From Streptomyces sp. CB03234 (lineage in GTDB: Bacteria; Actinomycetota; Actinomycetes; Streptomycetales; Streptomycetaceae): 64,000 bases of DNA. The notes beneath the pieces were generated by a model. That model made no database searches. It was not told the origin of the DNA and was given only the letters and a program-made list of their open reading frames with translations. Within the stretch, counting starts at the first letter, position 1. Every line of letters begins with the position of its first letter. Made by a program: the position numbers and the translations under genes. Below are positions 26,474-34,591 of this stretch, piece after piece. Location: positions 558,001 to 622,000 of the forward strand of contig NZ_LIYH01000005.1 in NCBI RefSeq assembly GCF_001905885.1. Reading direction: 5' to 3'.

Positions 26474-26584
26474 TCAGTTCTTGCTGAGGATGAGCCGGTC
26501 GTTGCCGGAGCTCTGCAGGAGCCCGGTCTTCTTGCGGAACGTCCCCAGCCGGACCAGCGTCGGCGCCTCGTAAGCCTTCTTCAT
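26474..26584 (-). CDS. Lasso precursor peptide (A), citrulassin type
   Basis: A 36-residue gene that is easy to miss; ATG 26584 has GAGGAGAGG upstream and the stop is at 26474-26476. The leader carries YEAPTLVRLGTF, the YxxPxLxxxGxF motif, and ends in KKTG with Thr at -2. The predicted core is LLQSSGNDRLILSKN: Leu1 to Asp8 macrolactam ring (8 residues) and tail RLILSKN. It matches the citrulassin family (known core LLGLAGNDRLVLSKN) in ring size, the NDRL segment and the SKN end. Arg9, the residue turned into citrulline in citrulassin A, is present. No arginine deiminase gene is in this window; in citrulassin producers it is encoded elsewhere. Confidence 0.9.
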   Translation of the reverse strand: MKKAYEAPTLVRLGTFRKKTGLLQSSGNDRLILSKN

Positions 26585-26702
26585 GACCTCTCCTCAGGTG
26601 CAGGTTTCACGACCGCTTTCCTGGCCGGCGGCGCACGGGGGCTCCGATGCACTGCCGGCCTTGCCCAGGGCTCATCGGGAACCCGGAGCGGAAGCGGGCG
26701 CA

Positions 26703-26718
26703 GCACATAGCTATGTGC
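26703..26718. promoter_or_regulatory. Perfect 16-bp palindrome upstream of the lasso operon
   Basis: GCACATAGCTATGTGC lies about 120 bases upstream of the precursor ATG in an AT-rich stretch that stands out from the background. On the minus strand TTGTCA lies just upstream and could be a -35 box with the palindrome near the -10 region. This is a candidate repressor operator for the lasso promoter. From 26719 to 27336 I see no gene on either strand. Confidence 0.4.
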
Positions 26719-27336
26719 ATAACCGGATGGCATGACAAGAGCTGGAGAGAAAAATAGGACAATATGCAAAGTTCAAATATGGTCGGGTGGCGGGGTCGCT
26801 ACTTTCGGATTCAACCAGGAACTGCGCAACGTGAAACAGATGTCGCGCAAGGACGCCGTTCCGACCTGCGCATCGGCGGCTACCCGGTGGTTCGGTCATG
26901 GAACGGGGGACGGCGGCAGCTGGACGGAGCCGCCGGGGCGCACTCCGACCTTCCGCTCACGCTTCCTCTCTCTCGCTTTCCTGCTGAATGGCCGGGATGC
27001 TGCCCACCCTGGTTCGGCAGCTCTCTTGCGTCGGTCGAGCGGTGATGCAGCGACCGGGGCAGCGTATGAGCCGGCCCGTGGCCACTGGCGTTGTGGAGGT
27101 GCCCTCATGAGCGAAGTCGTGTCCACAGAATGAACGTTCACCGTATCTTCATAGTGCCTGGTAGCCGTAGTATCGCCACGCTTCGCCACCCGTCCACCTT
27201 GATGATGGGTAGGCGGTCGTCGCGCATGTTACGGACCCGTCCCGCTTCTTCGGGCCCGTGTGAGGCCGGGAGGATGACCATGGTTCATATCCGCACTTCT
27301 CTCACTGTTCGTCCTGCGCCTCAGCGCAGGTGACAC

Positions 27337-27552
27337 ATGCCCCATGGCTTCGTACGGTCATTCGATCCACGAAAAGGCGTCGGCGTCATCCAGCCTGATA
27401 GTGGCGGCTCCCCAGTGACTGTGGAGCGCAATGCCGTCGATTGCGCATGGGGGCTGAGGGAGGGGCAACGGGTCGAGTTCGATCTCTGCCTGGACGAAAA
27501 CGGCCTCTGGGTCGACAACGTGGATCCAATCCCTGACGTCCATGGACTTTGA
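27337..27552 (+). CDS. Divergent cold-shock-domain protein
   Basis: A 71-residue OB-fold protein; ATG 27337 has CAGGTGA upstream. The start GFVRSFDPRKGVGVIQPDSGG follows the CSD pattern G-x-V-x-x-F-x-x-x-K-G-x-G-x-I-x-P-D, and the second half has REGQRVEFDL. The RNP1 aromatic core (KGFGFI) is changed to KGVGVI and RNP2 (VFVH) to VTVE, so nucleic-acid stacking residues are missing and RNA binding may be weak. It lies between non-coding stretches and has no operon partner. Confidence 0.7.
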   Translation: MPHGFVRSFDPRKGVGVIQPDSGGSPVTVERNAVDCAWGLREGQRVEFDLCLDENGLWVDNVDPIPDVHGL

Positions 27553-27666
27553 CCAGCGGTGTGCTCAGCCAGGTGTATCGAGAGCGACCAGATGTATCGA
27601 GAGCGAAGAGCGCAGGCCCCGAACGGGACGTGCGTCGTCCGCGTCCGGGGCCGCTTCTGGAAGGCT

Positions 27667-28104
27667 TTAGACCCGGCGGAGGTTCACGGCCTTGCCGTAG
27701 CGCTGGCCGAGCCAGATCTTCTGGTTGGCGGCGCTGCCGGCCAGGCGCAGGTTGTCGTACCGCGCGGTGAACTCGCCTCCCGGGTTGACCGTGACGATGA
27801 CCCGCTCCAGGCACCAGCTCTCGTTCGGCTCGCTGCCAGGCGGCTCGTACCGCAGGTAGACGGGGTAGCGATCCAGATCGTCGGTGTCCAGGGCTGGGAA
27901 GCGCGGGTCGTTGCGGTCGGCGTACAGGACGTTGGAGCCCTCCCCGAACGTGTAGGTGAAGTTGTCACCGGGTTCGAAGTCGTTGTGGTCCGCGTCCAGG
28001 CTGAATTCCCGGCCGGCGATGCTGACGTACACCCATCCGCCGACGTTGGCTTCGCTCTCGGTCGCGGTGATCAACTGGACGTTGACTTTGGTGATCTCTG
28101 CCAC
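27667..28104 (-). CDS. PLAT/LH2-like beta-sandwich protein
   Basis: A 145-residue protein at ATG 28104. It is all-beta in appearance (KVNVQLITATESEANVGGWV, then REFSLDADHNDFEPGDNFTY) with CLERVIVTV near residue 110. NDFEPG and the WCLERV segment resemble the PLAT/LH2 domain (typical NDFERG and WxLxKV). There is no signal peptide. A role in lipid or protein binding is typical of the fold, but none can be given here. The gap 27553-27666 is antisense to nothing notable. Confidence 0.6.
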   Translation of the reverse strand: MAEITKVNVQLITATESEANVGGWVYVSIAGREFSLDADHNDFEPGDNFTYTFGEGSNVLYADRNDPRFPALDTDDLDRYPVYLRYEPPGSEPNESWCLERVIVTVNPGGEFTARYDNLRLAGSAANQKIWLGQRYGKAVNLRRV

Positions 28105-28400
28105 TGCTTCATCCTCTCGTTTCGCCCGGCCGCCACGGGGGTGCGGGTGCCGGGCTGACCACCTACTTGATTACCCAGCGCAATCACTCGAACGCGTAGC
28201 GTGTCACTCTTGCGGGTGGGCGCGTCGCAGCACTCATCCGCTCCGTGAGTACGCCCGGCGCGGGGCTCTCAACGGGGTGTCCCGGCACCCCGCCCAATGG
28301 GCCGAATTAATGGCATGACTGGGGGTAGGCGACCTCTCACGTTCGGTCAGGGTGTGCGCCAGGGCGAACTCCCTGACCAGGGGAACGATGGGAGCCAGTC

Positions 28401-28793
28401 GTGGACAGAACCGTCGAAGCACTGCTTGACCAGGTCCAGGTACGCGGCGGTTACGCCGGCCGGCAAGAGGCGGTCCGCGCGGTGCAAAGCGTGCTCGATG
28501 TCCTGGGAGCGCACCTTGTGGGAGATGACCGTACGGATCTCGCACGTCTGCTGCCGCGTCAGTGCGCTCCGTTGCTCACCGACGGAGCGCCGGCCAGCGA
28601 ACCACTGACGCCTTCGGGCTTCATCGACGCTGTGGCGGCACGCGACGAGATGGACGCGGCGGCGGCTCGCCGCGCTGTCACCGCGGTGCTTGCCACCCTC
28701 GCGGAGGTGGCGGACGACGTCCTGTTGCGCCGTATTCTGACGCAGCTTCCGCCGGGGCATGCCGGACTGTTCGGCCGTACGGATCCGGCGTGA
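28401..28793 (+). CDS. DUF2267 domain protein
   Basis: A 130-residue acidic helical protein from GTG 28401. It has the two-repeat layout of DUF2267, with a first half LLDQVQVRGGYAGRQEAVRA...LGAHLVGDD and a second ALTPSGF-like segment (LTPSGFIDAVAARDEMD) leading to LRRILTQLPPGHAGLFG. That closing segment (LPxxxxxLF) is characteristic. Members are of unknown function and often found near stress genes. It is not clearly in an operon; 75 bases separate it from the convergent 28869-29294 gene. Confidence 0.75.
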   Translation: MDRTVEALLDQVQVRGGYAGRQEAVRAVQSVLDVLGAHLVGDDRTDLARLLPRQCAPLLTDGAPASEPLTPSGFIDAVAARDEMDAAAARRAVTAVLATLAEVADDVLLRRILTQLPPGHAGLFGRTDPA

Positions 28794-28868
28794 ACCGCCC
28801 GAATTCATGTGCGTCTGTGGAGCGGAGGGCACGAACAGGCATCGTGGCGCCAGGCGGCACCGATGAAG

Positions 28869-29294
28869 TCATGCTTGCGTCAGGCGCCCGATCTCTTGCG
28901 GGGGCAAACCGGTCAGCTGGGCGATCCGGGGTGCCGGGATGCCTGCGGTCAGCGCGCGGTGGACGAGGGCTTCCCAGTCCTGGGTCGTCTCGCGGAAATC
29001 AAGGAGCTCGGCCTCCACGTCCGTGACGGACTGGGGTGCGCACTCCTGCTGGACCCGCAGTGCTTCGTCCTCGCTCAGTGGCACGGGCAGGTGCTCGGCG
29101 TCCTCGGGGATGAGTACCTCCGACCCGGCGGGAAGGATCCGGACCTGCTCGGAAGCGGCCGAGACGGCGTGGGCTTGCAGCCACCCGCGTACGGCTGGTG
29201 TCTCCGCGCACTCCAGCGGACCGACAGCGGCCAAGGCGGCCCCCAGCAGCGGATGCCGGTCAGGAAGCAAGAAGAGGTGAGCGTCATCGGCCAT
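28869..29294 (-). CDS. Hypothetical protein (141 aa)
   Basis: Frame open from 29303; ATG 29294 (ADDAHLFLLPD) is better spaced from GAAGG than ATG 29303. The coding bias is strong. The C-terminal part (residues about 100-141) reads VHRALTAGIPAPRIAQLTGLPPQEIGRLTQ, a helix-turn-helix-like segment, so DNA binding is possible. The N-terminal 90 residues are unfamiliar. No function is assigned. Confidence 0.55.
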   Translation of the reverse strand: MADDAHLFLLPDRHPLLGAALAAVGPLECAETPAVRGWLQAHAVSAASEQVRILPAGSEVLIPEDAEHLPVPLSEDEALRVQQECAPQSVTDVEAELLDFRETTQDWEALVHRALTAGIPAPRIAQLTGLPPQEIGRLTQA

Positions 29295-29457
29295 CGCAGG
29301 CATCGCCTTCTCGATCGGACATCAGCGGCGCACTGATGCTAGCGCCCCTCTAGGGCCAAACGGACTCGACCGCCATCGAGAACACCACCTCCGCACCGGC
29401 GCCAAGTGCACCCTCGTGGGCGAGCCTGTCGGCCAGGCTGTCGGGCAGGCGCACACG

Positions 29458-29874
29458 ATGGGATTTCTCAGAACCGCCGAACACGTGGTGGAGCGATGGA
29501 CAACAGCCCTGTGGGGCTTCCTGCTTCCCGCCAGACAGCAGCAGGGCGAGGTGCTCGCCATACTCCTGCGGCAATGCGACGACAACAGCCTGATCCTTGG
29601 CCGGCAGCGAGTCGTGGCCCCGAACAAGTTCGTCATTGAACTGCGTCCGGACATCCATCGGCAGCTCTCGTCCCACGCCGTGCCGGTGGAGTCACTCCTC
29701 GCGAACCAGGTACGCCGTCACGCCGCCGAACACGGCTACACCTTCGTCGGCCCGGTCGTTGTCGACCTTCGTTCAGCCGAAGGCGCTACAAATGCTCGGT
29801 TCCGCATCCGGAGCGGGATCGCTCCGGCGGAGAGGCGGTCGTACCCAAGACGCGCTCCTGCGACGCGATGGTGA
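29458..29874 (+). CDS. DUF3662 (FhaA N-terminal) domain protein without an FHA domain
   Basis: Starts at ATG 29458 (138 residues), or GTG 29416 with a longer tail. The core VVERWTTALWG... followed by LLRQCDDNSLILGRQRVVAPNKFVIEL and GYTFVGPVVVDL matches the DUF3662 domain, which in actinobacterial FhaA precedes an FHA domain and lies beside PknB-type kinase genes. No FHA domain follows; the protein ends after about 20 Arg-rich residues. It may be a solo regulator or a truncated copy. Confidence 0.7.
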   Translation: MGFLRTAEHVVERWTTALWGFLLPARQQQGEVLAILLRQCDDNSLILGRQRVVAPNKFVIELRPDIHRQLSSHAVPVESLLANQVRRHAAEHGYTFVGPVVVDLRSAEGATNARFRIRSGIAPAERRSYPRRAPATRW

Positions 29875-29903
29875 GCAGGCGCCTGACGCGAAGCATGGCG
29901 CGG

Positions 29904-30773
29904 TCAGGCGTGAGTGAGCATGCCCTTGCGCAGTCGAGCCAGGGTCTGGGAAAGCAGGCGTGAGACATGCATCTGAGATGCCCAGGCGCTCGCCGATCTG
30001 CGACTGAGTGAGTTCCTCGACGAAGCGCAGGTGCAGGATCCTCTTGTCGCGGTGGCCGAGTCGGGCGACGAGCGGGGCGAGGCTGTGGAAATCTTCCACG
30101 AGCTCCATGGCCGGGTCCTCGGCTCCGATGAAGTTGGCCAGCGCGGCTTCACTGTCTTCGTGGTCGCCGTTGCTGGCGGCGTCGAGGGAGGTGGAGTTGT
30201 ATCCGTTCGCGGCCAGACGGGCTTCGATGACCTCGTCCTCGGTGAGGTTCATCAAGGCGGCCAGCTCGCTGGTCGTGGGTGCACGGCCGAGTCGGGTGCT
30301 CAGTTCGTCGGTGGCCTTGGCGAGTTCGAGGCGTGCCTCCTGCAGACGGCGCGGCACGTGTACGGCCCACGAGGTGTCGCGGAAGAACCGCTTGATCTCA
30401 CCGACGATGTAGGGGACGGCGAAGGTGACAAACTGGGTTTCGCGGGACAGCTCGAACCGGTCGATGGCCTTGATCAGTCCGATCATGCCGACCTGGACGA
30501 CGTCCTCCATGTCGTCGCCGCGATGACGGAACCGTCTGGCCGCGTAGCGGACCAGGGACATGTTCATCTCGATCAGCGTGTTGCGCGCGTACTGATGCTC
30601 CGGTGTCCCCTCTCCAGCGAGGCGAGCTGATCGAAGAAGTGCTTCGACAGCGTACGAGCGTCCTGCGGGGCGAGCCCTCCTGGGTCCTCCACCAGTGGCG
30701 TGTCCACTTGGCTGCGATCCGAACTCGTCTTCGTCGCCGTCGTCAGCACTGCCAAGACCCCTCCCTGATTCAC
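29904..30773 (-). pseudogene. SigB/SigF-type sigma factor with two frameshifts
   Basis: Read from GTG 30773 (AAGGAG upstream), the start APQDARTLSKHFFDQLASLE is the N-terminus of a sigma-B/F-type factor. One base is missing near 30605, after which the coding frame changes and continues through region 2 (NTLIEMNMSLVRYAA, DDMEDVVQVGMIGLIKAIDR), 3 and 4 to ERLGIS. Near 29970 two more bases are missing and the C-terminal QMHVSRLLSQTLARL (region 4.2) lies in the original frame. The two losses add to three, so only the middle is out of frame. As read, translation would stop soon after residue 70. Sequencing error cannot be excluded. Confidence 0.8.
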
Positions 30774-30796
30774 CGGCCCTCTCCTTAGACGTCGTG

Positions 30797-31135
30797 TCAT
30801 TTGTTGAGGCGTGGGGCAGTCTGCGAAGTGAGTGTCGCCAGTTGGTGTAGGCGCTCGTAGTACCGGAGATCTTCCGCTTCCATGAGGTGGGGCAGGATCT
30901 TGTCGAGTTCGGAAATGCAGTCGCGCAGGACCTGGTAGCGCCATGCGTCGAGGGAGCCGCCGTTGTCGCGCCAGGTCGATACGCATCCGGCGATGTCCGC
31001 GTCAAGCATCACCATGTCGATGCCCTCCAGTTCCGCGCCGCGCAGCCTGGCGGGGAACGGCGCGTCCAAGTGTTCCTGCCACAGACGGGCTACGAGGGCT
31101 TCGCGCTCAATCTCTCCATTCACAGGGACCATCAT
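30797..31135 (-). CDS. Hypothetical helical protein (112 aa)
   Basis: ATG 31135. The 112-residue protein is mostly alpha-helical and acidic, with IAGCVSTWRDNGGSLDAWRYQVLRDC in the middle. I recognise it as a common short Streptomyces protein of unknown function, often beside sigma-factor genes. It ends 23 bases before the start of the broken sigma factor on the same strand, so they probably formed an operon. No signal or motif points to a function. Confidence 0.7.
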   Translation of the reverse strand: MMVPVNGEIEREALVARLWQEHLDAPFPARLRGAELEGIDMVMLDADIAGCVSTWRDNGGSLDAWRYQVLRDCISELDKILPHLMEAEDLRYYERLHQLATLTSQTAPRLNK

Positions 31136-31140
31136 CCTTG

Positions 31141-32052
31141 ACGGGACCTGGCTCTGACGCCGTCAGGTGGGGAGTCGGCGATAGCAGATCAGAGCCGCAG
31201 CGATGCCGGTGAAGGCGAGAAAGTGCTCGGCCTTGCGCTCGTAGCGGCGATGCAGGCGCCGACAGCCGCCCAGCCAGCTCACCGTGCGCTCGACGGTCCA
31301 GCGGTGCCGACCGAGTCGGGCGGAGGACTCGACGCCTCTGCGGGCGATGCGAGGCACGATGTGCCGGGTTCGGAGCCATTTCCGCAGATGGTCGTAGTCG
31401 TAGCCCTTGTCGCCATGGAGTTTGGCGGGCCGCCTCCGGCGGGGCCCGCGCCGGGAGCGGATCGGCGGGATACCCCGCACCAGTGGCTCCAGACCCTGGC
31501 TGTCATGGGTGTTCGCAGCGGAGATGCCGATCGAGAGGGGCAGACCAGTCCGCTCAGTGATCAAGTGGATCTTTGATCCTTTCTTGCCGCGATCTACGGG
31601 ATTCGGACCCGTCAGGTCCCCCCTTTCATCGCGCGCATGTTCACCGAGTCGATGGCGCACCGCGACCAGTCCAGCTCGCCTCGGGCGCCGAGCTCATCCA
31701 GGACCAGGCGGTGGAGTTTGCCCCATACGCGGGCCCGACTCCACTCCGTGAAGCGGCGGTGCGCGGTCGGCCCGGACGGGCCGAAGCCCGGCGGCACCTG
31801 CCGCCACGTGCAACCCGACGTGGCCACGAACAAGATCGCCGCCAGTACCTGCCGGTCGCCATACCTCTGCCGACCACCGCCCTGCGGCCGCACCGGAGCA
31901 GCCGGCACCACCCGCTGGAACAACTCCCATAACCCGTCCGGCACCAGACGTTCCACCATCGCCATCACGGAACCCAGCCTAGTGATCAAGCCAGTTGCGA
32001 CAAGCCGCTACCCCAAAAGGCGCTCGCCATGCGCCTGTCACGAACTGGGTCT
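31141..32052 (-). mobile_element. IS5-family insertion sequence (approximate ends)
   Basis: An element of about 910 bp that carries a two-frame transposase. Imperfect terminal similarity is seen: GACCTGGCTCTGAC at about 31145 against GACCCAGTTCGTGAC (minus strand, around 32038-32052). Ends are estimates. It lies between the 31135 gene and a decayed stretch, and no clear target duplication is visible. Confidence 0.65.
31163..31989 (-). CDS. IS5-family transposase, two frames joined by -1 frameshift
   Basis: The first frame runs from ATG 31989 for about 125 residues (VLAAILFVATSGCTWRQVP, then CAIDSVNMRAMKGG). The second continues to 31163 with PVDRGKKGSKIHLITE, LHGDKGYDY and VERTVSWLGGCRRLHRRYE. 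D-D-E residues are in IDSV, GDKGY and ERTVSW. The joint is a slippery AAAGGGGGG run near 31620, typical of IS5-group -1 frameshifting. The two pieces give an intact-looking transposase of about 270 residues. Confidence 0.85.
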
Positions 32053-32632
32053 GGCACCCTCCTGCCCGGGAAGGACTTGCGGAACCGAAGGCGAAGGGGG
32101 TCTTGGGCCGCGACCGAATCCCCCACTGGCGGTGTTGGCCCAGCGGCGGCAGGGGCGTCGGCGCCGGGAGGTCTGCTCGACGTGCAGAATGTGGCGCAGT
32201 GGTTCGACATGGACGACGAGCTGGCCAGTCTGCTGAAGGGCGAGTAGAGGTGCCCCGCGCCTCGCGGCGGCGGATAGATGCCGCCGGGCGGTATGCGGTC
32301 ACCGTCCGCTTAGTGTCGCTCGAGGTCAGCCCCGCCTGGCTTGAGTTCCCTCAGTTGGTCCGCGCCAGCGGCCTGTCGCCCAGCCAGACCGGATCCGGGG
32401 CCCGGCCCTGAAGGACGAGGCGGCGTTCAAGGGCTGGCCGCCGTTGATCTGGACCAGTATGGACGGCTACCAGGTCGACGCCGATCGGGCCGCGCTGGAC
32501 ATACGAATGGGCGGTGGTCAGGAGAAGGTGACCCAGTTCCGCTGGTTCATCAACGGCACGGTCGCCCCGCATGCCGCCGCCCACTCGAGCGATAGGTCGT
32601 CTGACAGCAGGGATGACTTCCCGGTGTCGCGG
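32053..32632 (+). other. Decayed coding debris right of the IS
   Basis: No complete gene is seen here. Traces with good coding bias are present on the plus strand: VQNVAQWFDMDDELASLL near 32180-32247, RYAVTVRLVSLEVSPAWLEF near 32290-32345, and KGWPPLIWTSMDGYQVDADRA near 32430-32490, each in a different frame. They look like parts of genes broken by the IS insertion and later deletions. Families were not recognised. Confidence 0.4.
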
Positions 32633-32869
32633 TCAGCCGGACAATACAGCCTCCGTACGAGCGGCTTGCCGGACATCGGACTGGGGCAATGCCAGAGCCT
32701 CCGCGAGTTCGGCCAGTTCCAGTTGAGTGGGCTGTACGGGGCCACTGGCGCCATCTTCAGCGAAGACACGGATCCGCGGGGTGCGAATCCCTGTACGGTC
32801 GGCGAGGGCCTGCGCGTTCAGGTGCGTGCGTCGCATCGCACTTTGCAGCAGCTGGGCAAGGTCAGTCAT
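32633..32869 (-). CDS. Truncated-looking XRE-type DNA-binding protein
   Basis: ATG 32869 (TGACCTTGCC) gives 78 residues with a helix-turn-helix shape: DLAQLLQSAMRRTHLNAQALADRTGI followed by LAELAEALALPQSDVR. The recognition helix is unusual (RTPRIRVFAED). The length is that of a single-domain regulator. It stands alone next to a decayed stretch, so a remnant cannot be excluded. Confidence 0.5.
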   Translation of the reverse strand: MTDLAQLLQSAMRRTHLNAQALADRTGIRTPRIRVFAEDGASGPVQPTQLELAELAEALALPQSDVRQAARTEAVLSG

Positions 32870-33126
32870 GATCTTTACCTGCCCGGTGTCGGTCGTCGCA
32901 GCCTGCCCCATTCAGGTGATTCTGCTTCTTTACGGAAGAAACTGTGATAGGTGCGGTTCTTGCTTGCGCTGCACAACGAAAGAAATGGCAGGCAGATAGG
33001 CGTCCGACCGATGAACTCGGACAGCAACCCGCTGCCTCTCTGGATTGTGCGAGTAGTTGGCCGGAGAACGGGAAGACGCAATCCATCATGAAACGGACAC
33101 TTTACGACGGAAGGTAGGAGGGCGCG

Positions 33127-33567
33127 ATGGTTGCCGGGCCCCTCAGCGACGACGCAAGCAGCGTGCGACCCGAGGCCGTCGATGCTTTCGCGGTCCGCTT
33201 CTAAGGCGAGATCGGCGACCTTACCGACATGCGTCGGGCGGCAGGGCTATTTCTCGGCAGCCTGGCGCACCAGGACCCGCCGACCGACTCGGAGAGCTGG
33301 GGCGACATCCTGCTCGTGGTGACCGAACTGGCGGCCAACGCCATCCAGTACGCCCCCGGCCCCTTCACTCTGCGGATACGACGCGCCTTCGACGGGGTGC
33401 ATGTGGCAGTGGGGGACCACAACCCCAGCCCACCCGCACCCCGGCCCTGTGACCCGGCGCGCGGTGCCGGCGGCCTCGGTTGGCATCTCATCCAGGCGCT
33501 CTCTCGCCAGGTCAGCATCGTGCCTCACGAGGGAGGGAAGGAGGTTCACGCGTTCCTGCCCTGGTGA
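33127..33567 (+). pseudogene. HATPase-domain gene with an in-frame stop
   Basis: ATG 33127 opens a frame that reads 25 codons, then TAA at 33202-33204, and continues in the same frame to 33567. The downstream part is a full HATPase_c core: LLVVTELAANAIQYAPG (N box), VGDHNPSPPAP (G1) and GGLGWHLIQALSRQV (G2). The codon at the stop lies in FxGEIGDLTDMRR, so a sense codon was probably changed. An ATG at 33229 after the stop could still give a 112-residue protein, but it would lack the first strands of the fold. Confidence 0.7.
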
Positions 33568-33702
33568 GCCTTCAAGATGGCGGGAACTTGACGATCCGGT
33601 CCGGGCTGTCCTTGCGCCACTGCCGAGGCCGGCCGCAGTGCTGCCGGGACTCGGCAGCAGAGGCAGTGGAGGACGGACTCAGCCCCGGCTGACGAAGGGA
33701 AG

Positions 33703-34053
33703 GTGACCAACGTGGCCGCGAACATGCATTCGGATGAGCGGCGTGTCGGTGTTCGCAGCTACGCGGAGGTTGACGTCGCGCTCAACGGTCTGGTAGTTCG
33801 CCGGAAATCAGCACCCCGGTTCTCCGCAGGCGCGGCTGCCGCGTATGAGTGGGCCATGGGCCAGACTGTCCGCTCACCAGTCACCGGCGCAGAGGTGCAC
33901 GGCATCCCCGACCTAGGGCTCCTGACCGCCGAAGTGGACGCGGCGGTCATCCAACTTGAGGATCCCACCACCCCAGTCGGCAACCGTGACTACACCCGCG
34001 GAGCACATGACGCCCTCGCTTGGGTCTGTGGATACAGCGACCAATTGCCCTGA
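33703..34053 (+). CDS. Hypothetical protein (116 aa)
   Basis: GTG 33703 with GAAGGGA just upstream; 116 residues. A helix ALNGLVVRRKSAPRFSAGAAAAYEWAMGQ is followed by SPVTGAEVHG and ends in a segment with HDALAWVCGYSD. I recall the pattern AAYxWALGxxxxSPVTG from Streptomyces proteins of unknown function. No domain was assigned and no operon partner is present. From 34054 to 34494 I see no gene. Confidence 0.65.
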   Translation: MTNVAANMHSDERRVGVRSYAEVDVALNGLVVRRKSAPRFSAGAAAAYEWAMGQTVRSPVTGAEVHGIPDLGLLTAEVDAAVIQLEDPTTPVGNRDYTRGAHDALAWVCGYSDQLP

Positions 34054-34494
34054 TCGCATAGGAGTGAAGCAGGCCGAGGCGAGCCTCCGGAGGAGGCCGT
34101 GGAATGTCCGTCCCGTCCCCCGAGGACTCTGCGGGATCGAGGACGGGTACCGCTTCCCCAAAACGGAACCTAGTGCACTTGGGAGTGATGACATCAGTGC
34201 CTACCGTGATGAACGGTGGTGCGCAGCGACGGGGCCGGCCGACCAACAGCGGTACGCCCCACGGTTACCGGAGAAACCGGTGAGCGGACCGCTGGAGGCA
34301 GGTGTTGACGCTCTCGGTGCCTTGAACGTAAGCCGACAGGGCTGTCCTTGGCTGGACAGCCCGCGGCTTCATACGTCTGGGTACCCAACGTGATAGCCGG
34401 GCTCGAAACACCTTCTATCGAGTGATGCCGCCGACGGAACCGCAGGTCTACGGTGGTCGACGGGTCTCGCGAAAGGGCGGGGCCTCCTCTCGAT

Positions 34495-34532
34495 GCGGGC
34501 TCTGACCTCTCCTACCGGAGGTCAGAGCCCGC
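34495..34532. terminator. Hairpin terminator after the mobilization operon
   Basis: Perfect 15-bp stem (GCGGGCTCTGACCTC with its complement) and an 8-base loop. It lies 60 bases downstream of the relaxase stop, on the side where the leftward mob operon ends. There is no T tract. Confidence 0.75.
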
Positions 34533-34591
34533 CGCGTATGTCGTGATGGCTCGTCGGACCTGCTTGGCTGCTGTTGCCTGATCTTCAGCCG

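Noticed and set aside
26732..27133. Small plus-strand frames upstream of the cold-shock gene
   Set aside because: No ribosome binding site, poor codon bias and no familiar motifs; this region is better seen as non-coding upstream DNA of the lasso operon.
34054..34494. Search for attL of the tRNA-Gly element
   Set aside because: No stretch matching the tRNA 3' half (GGTTCGATTCC and neighbours) was found left of the relaxase or near 2400; an exhaustive search needs a program.
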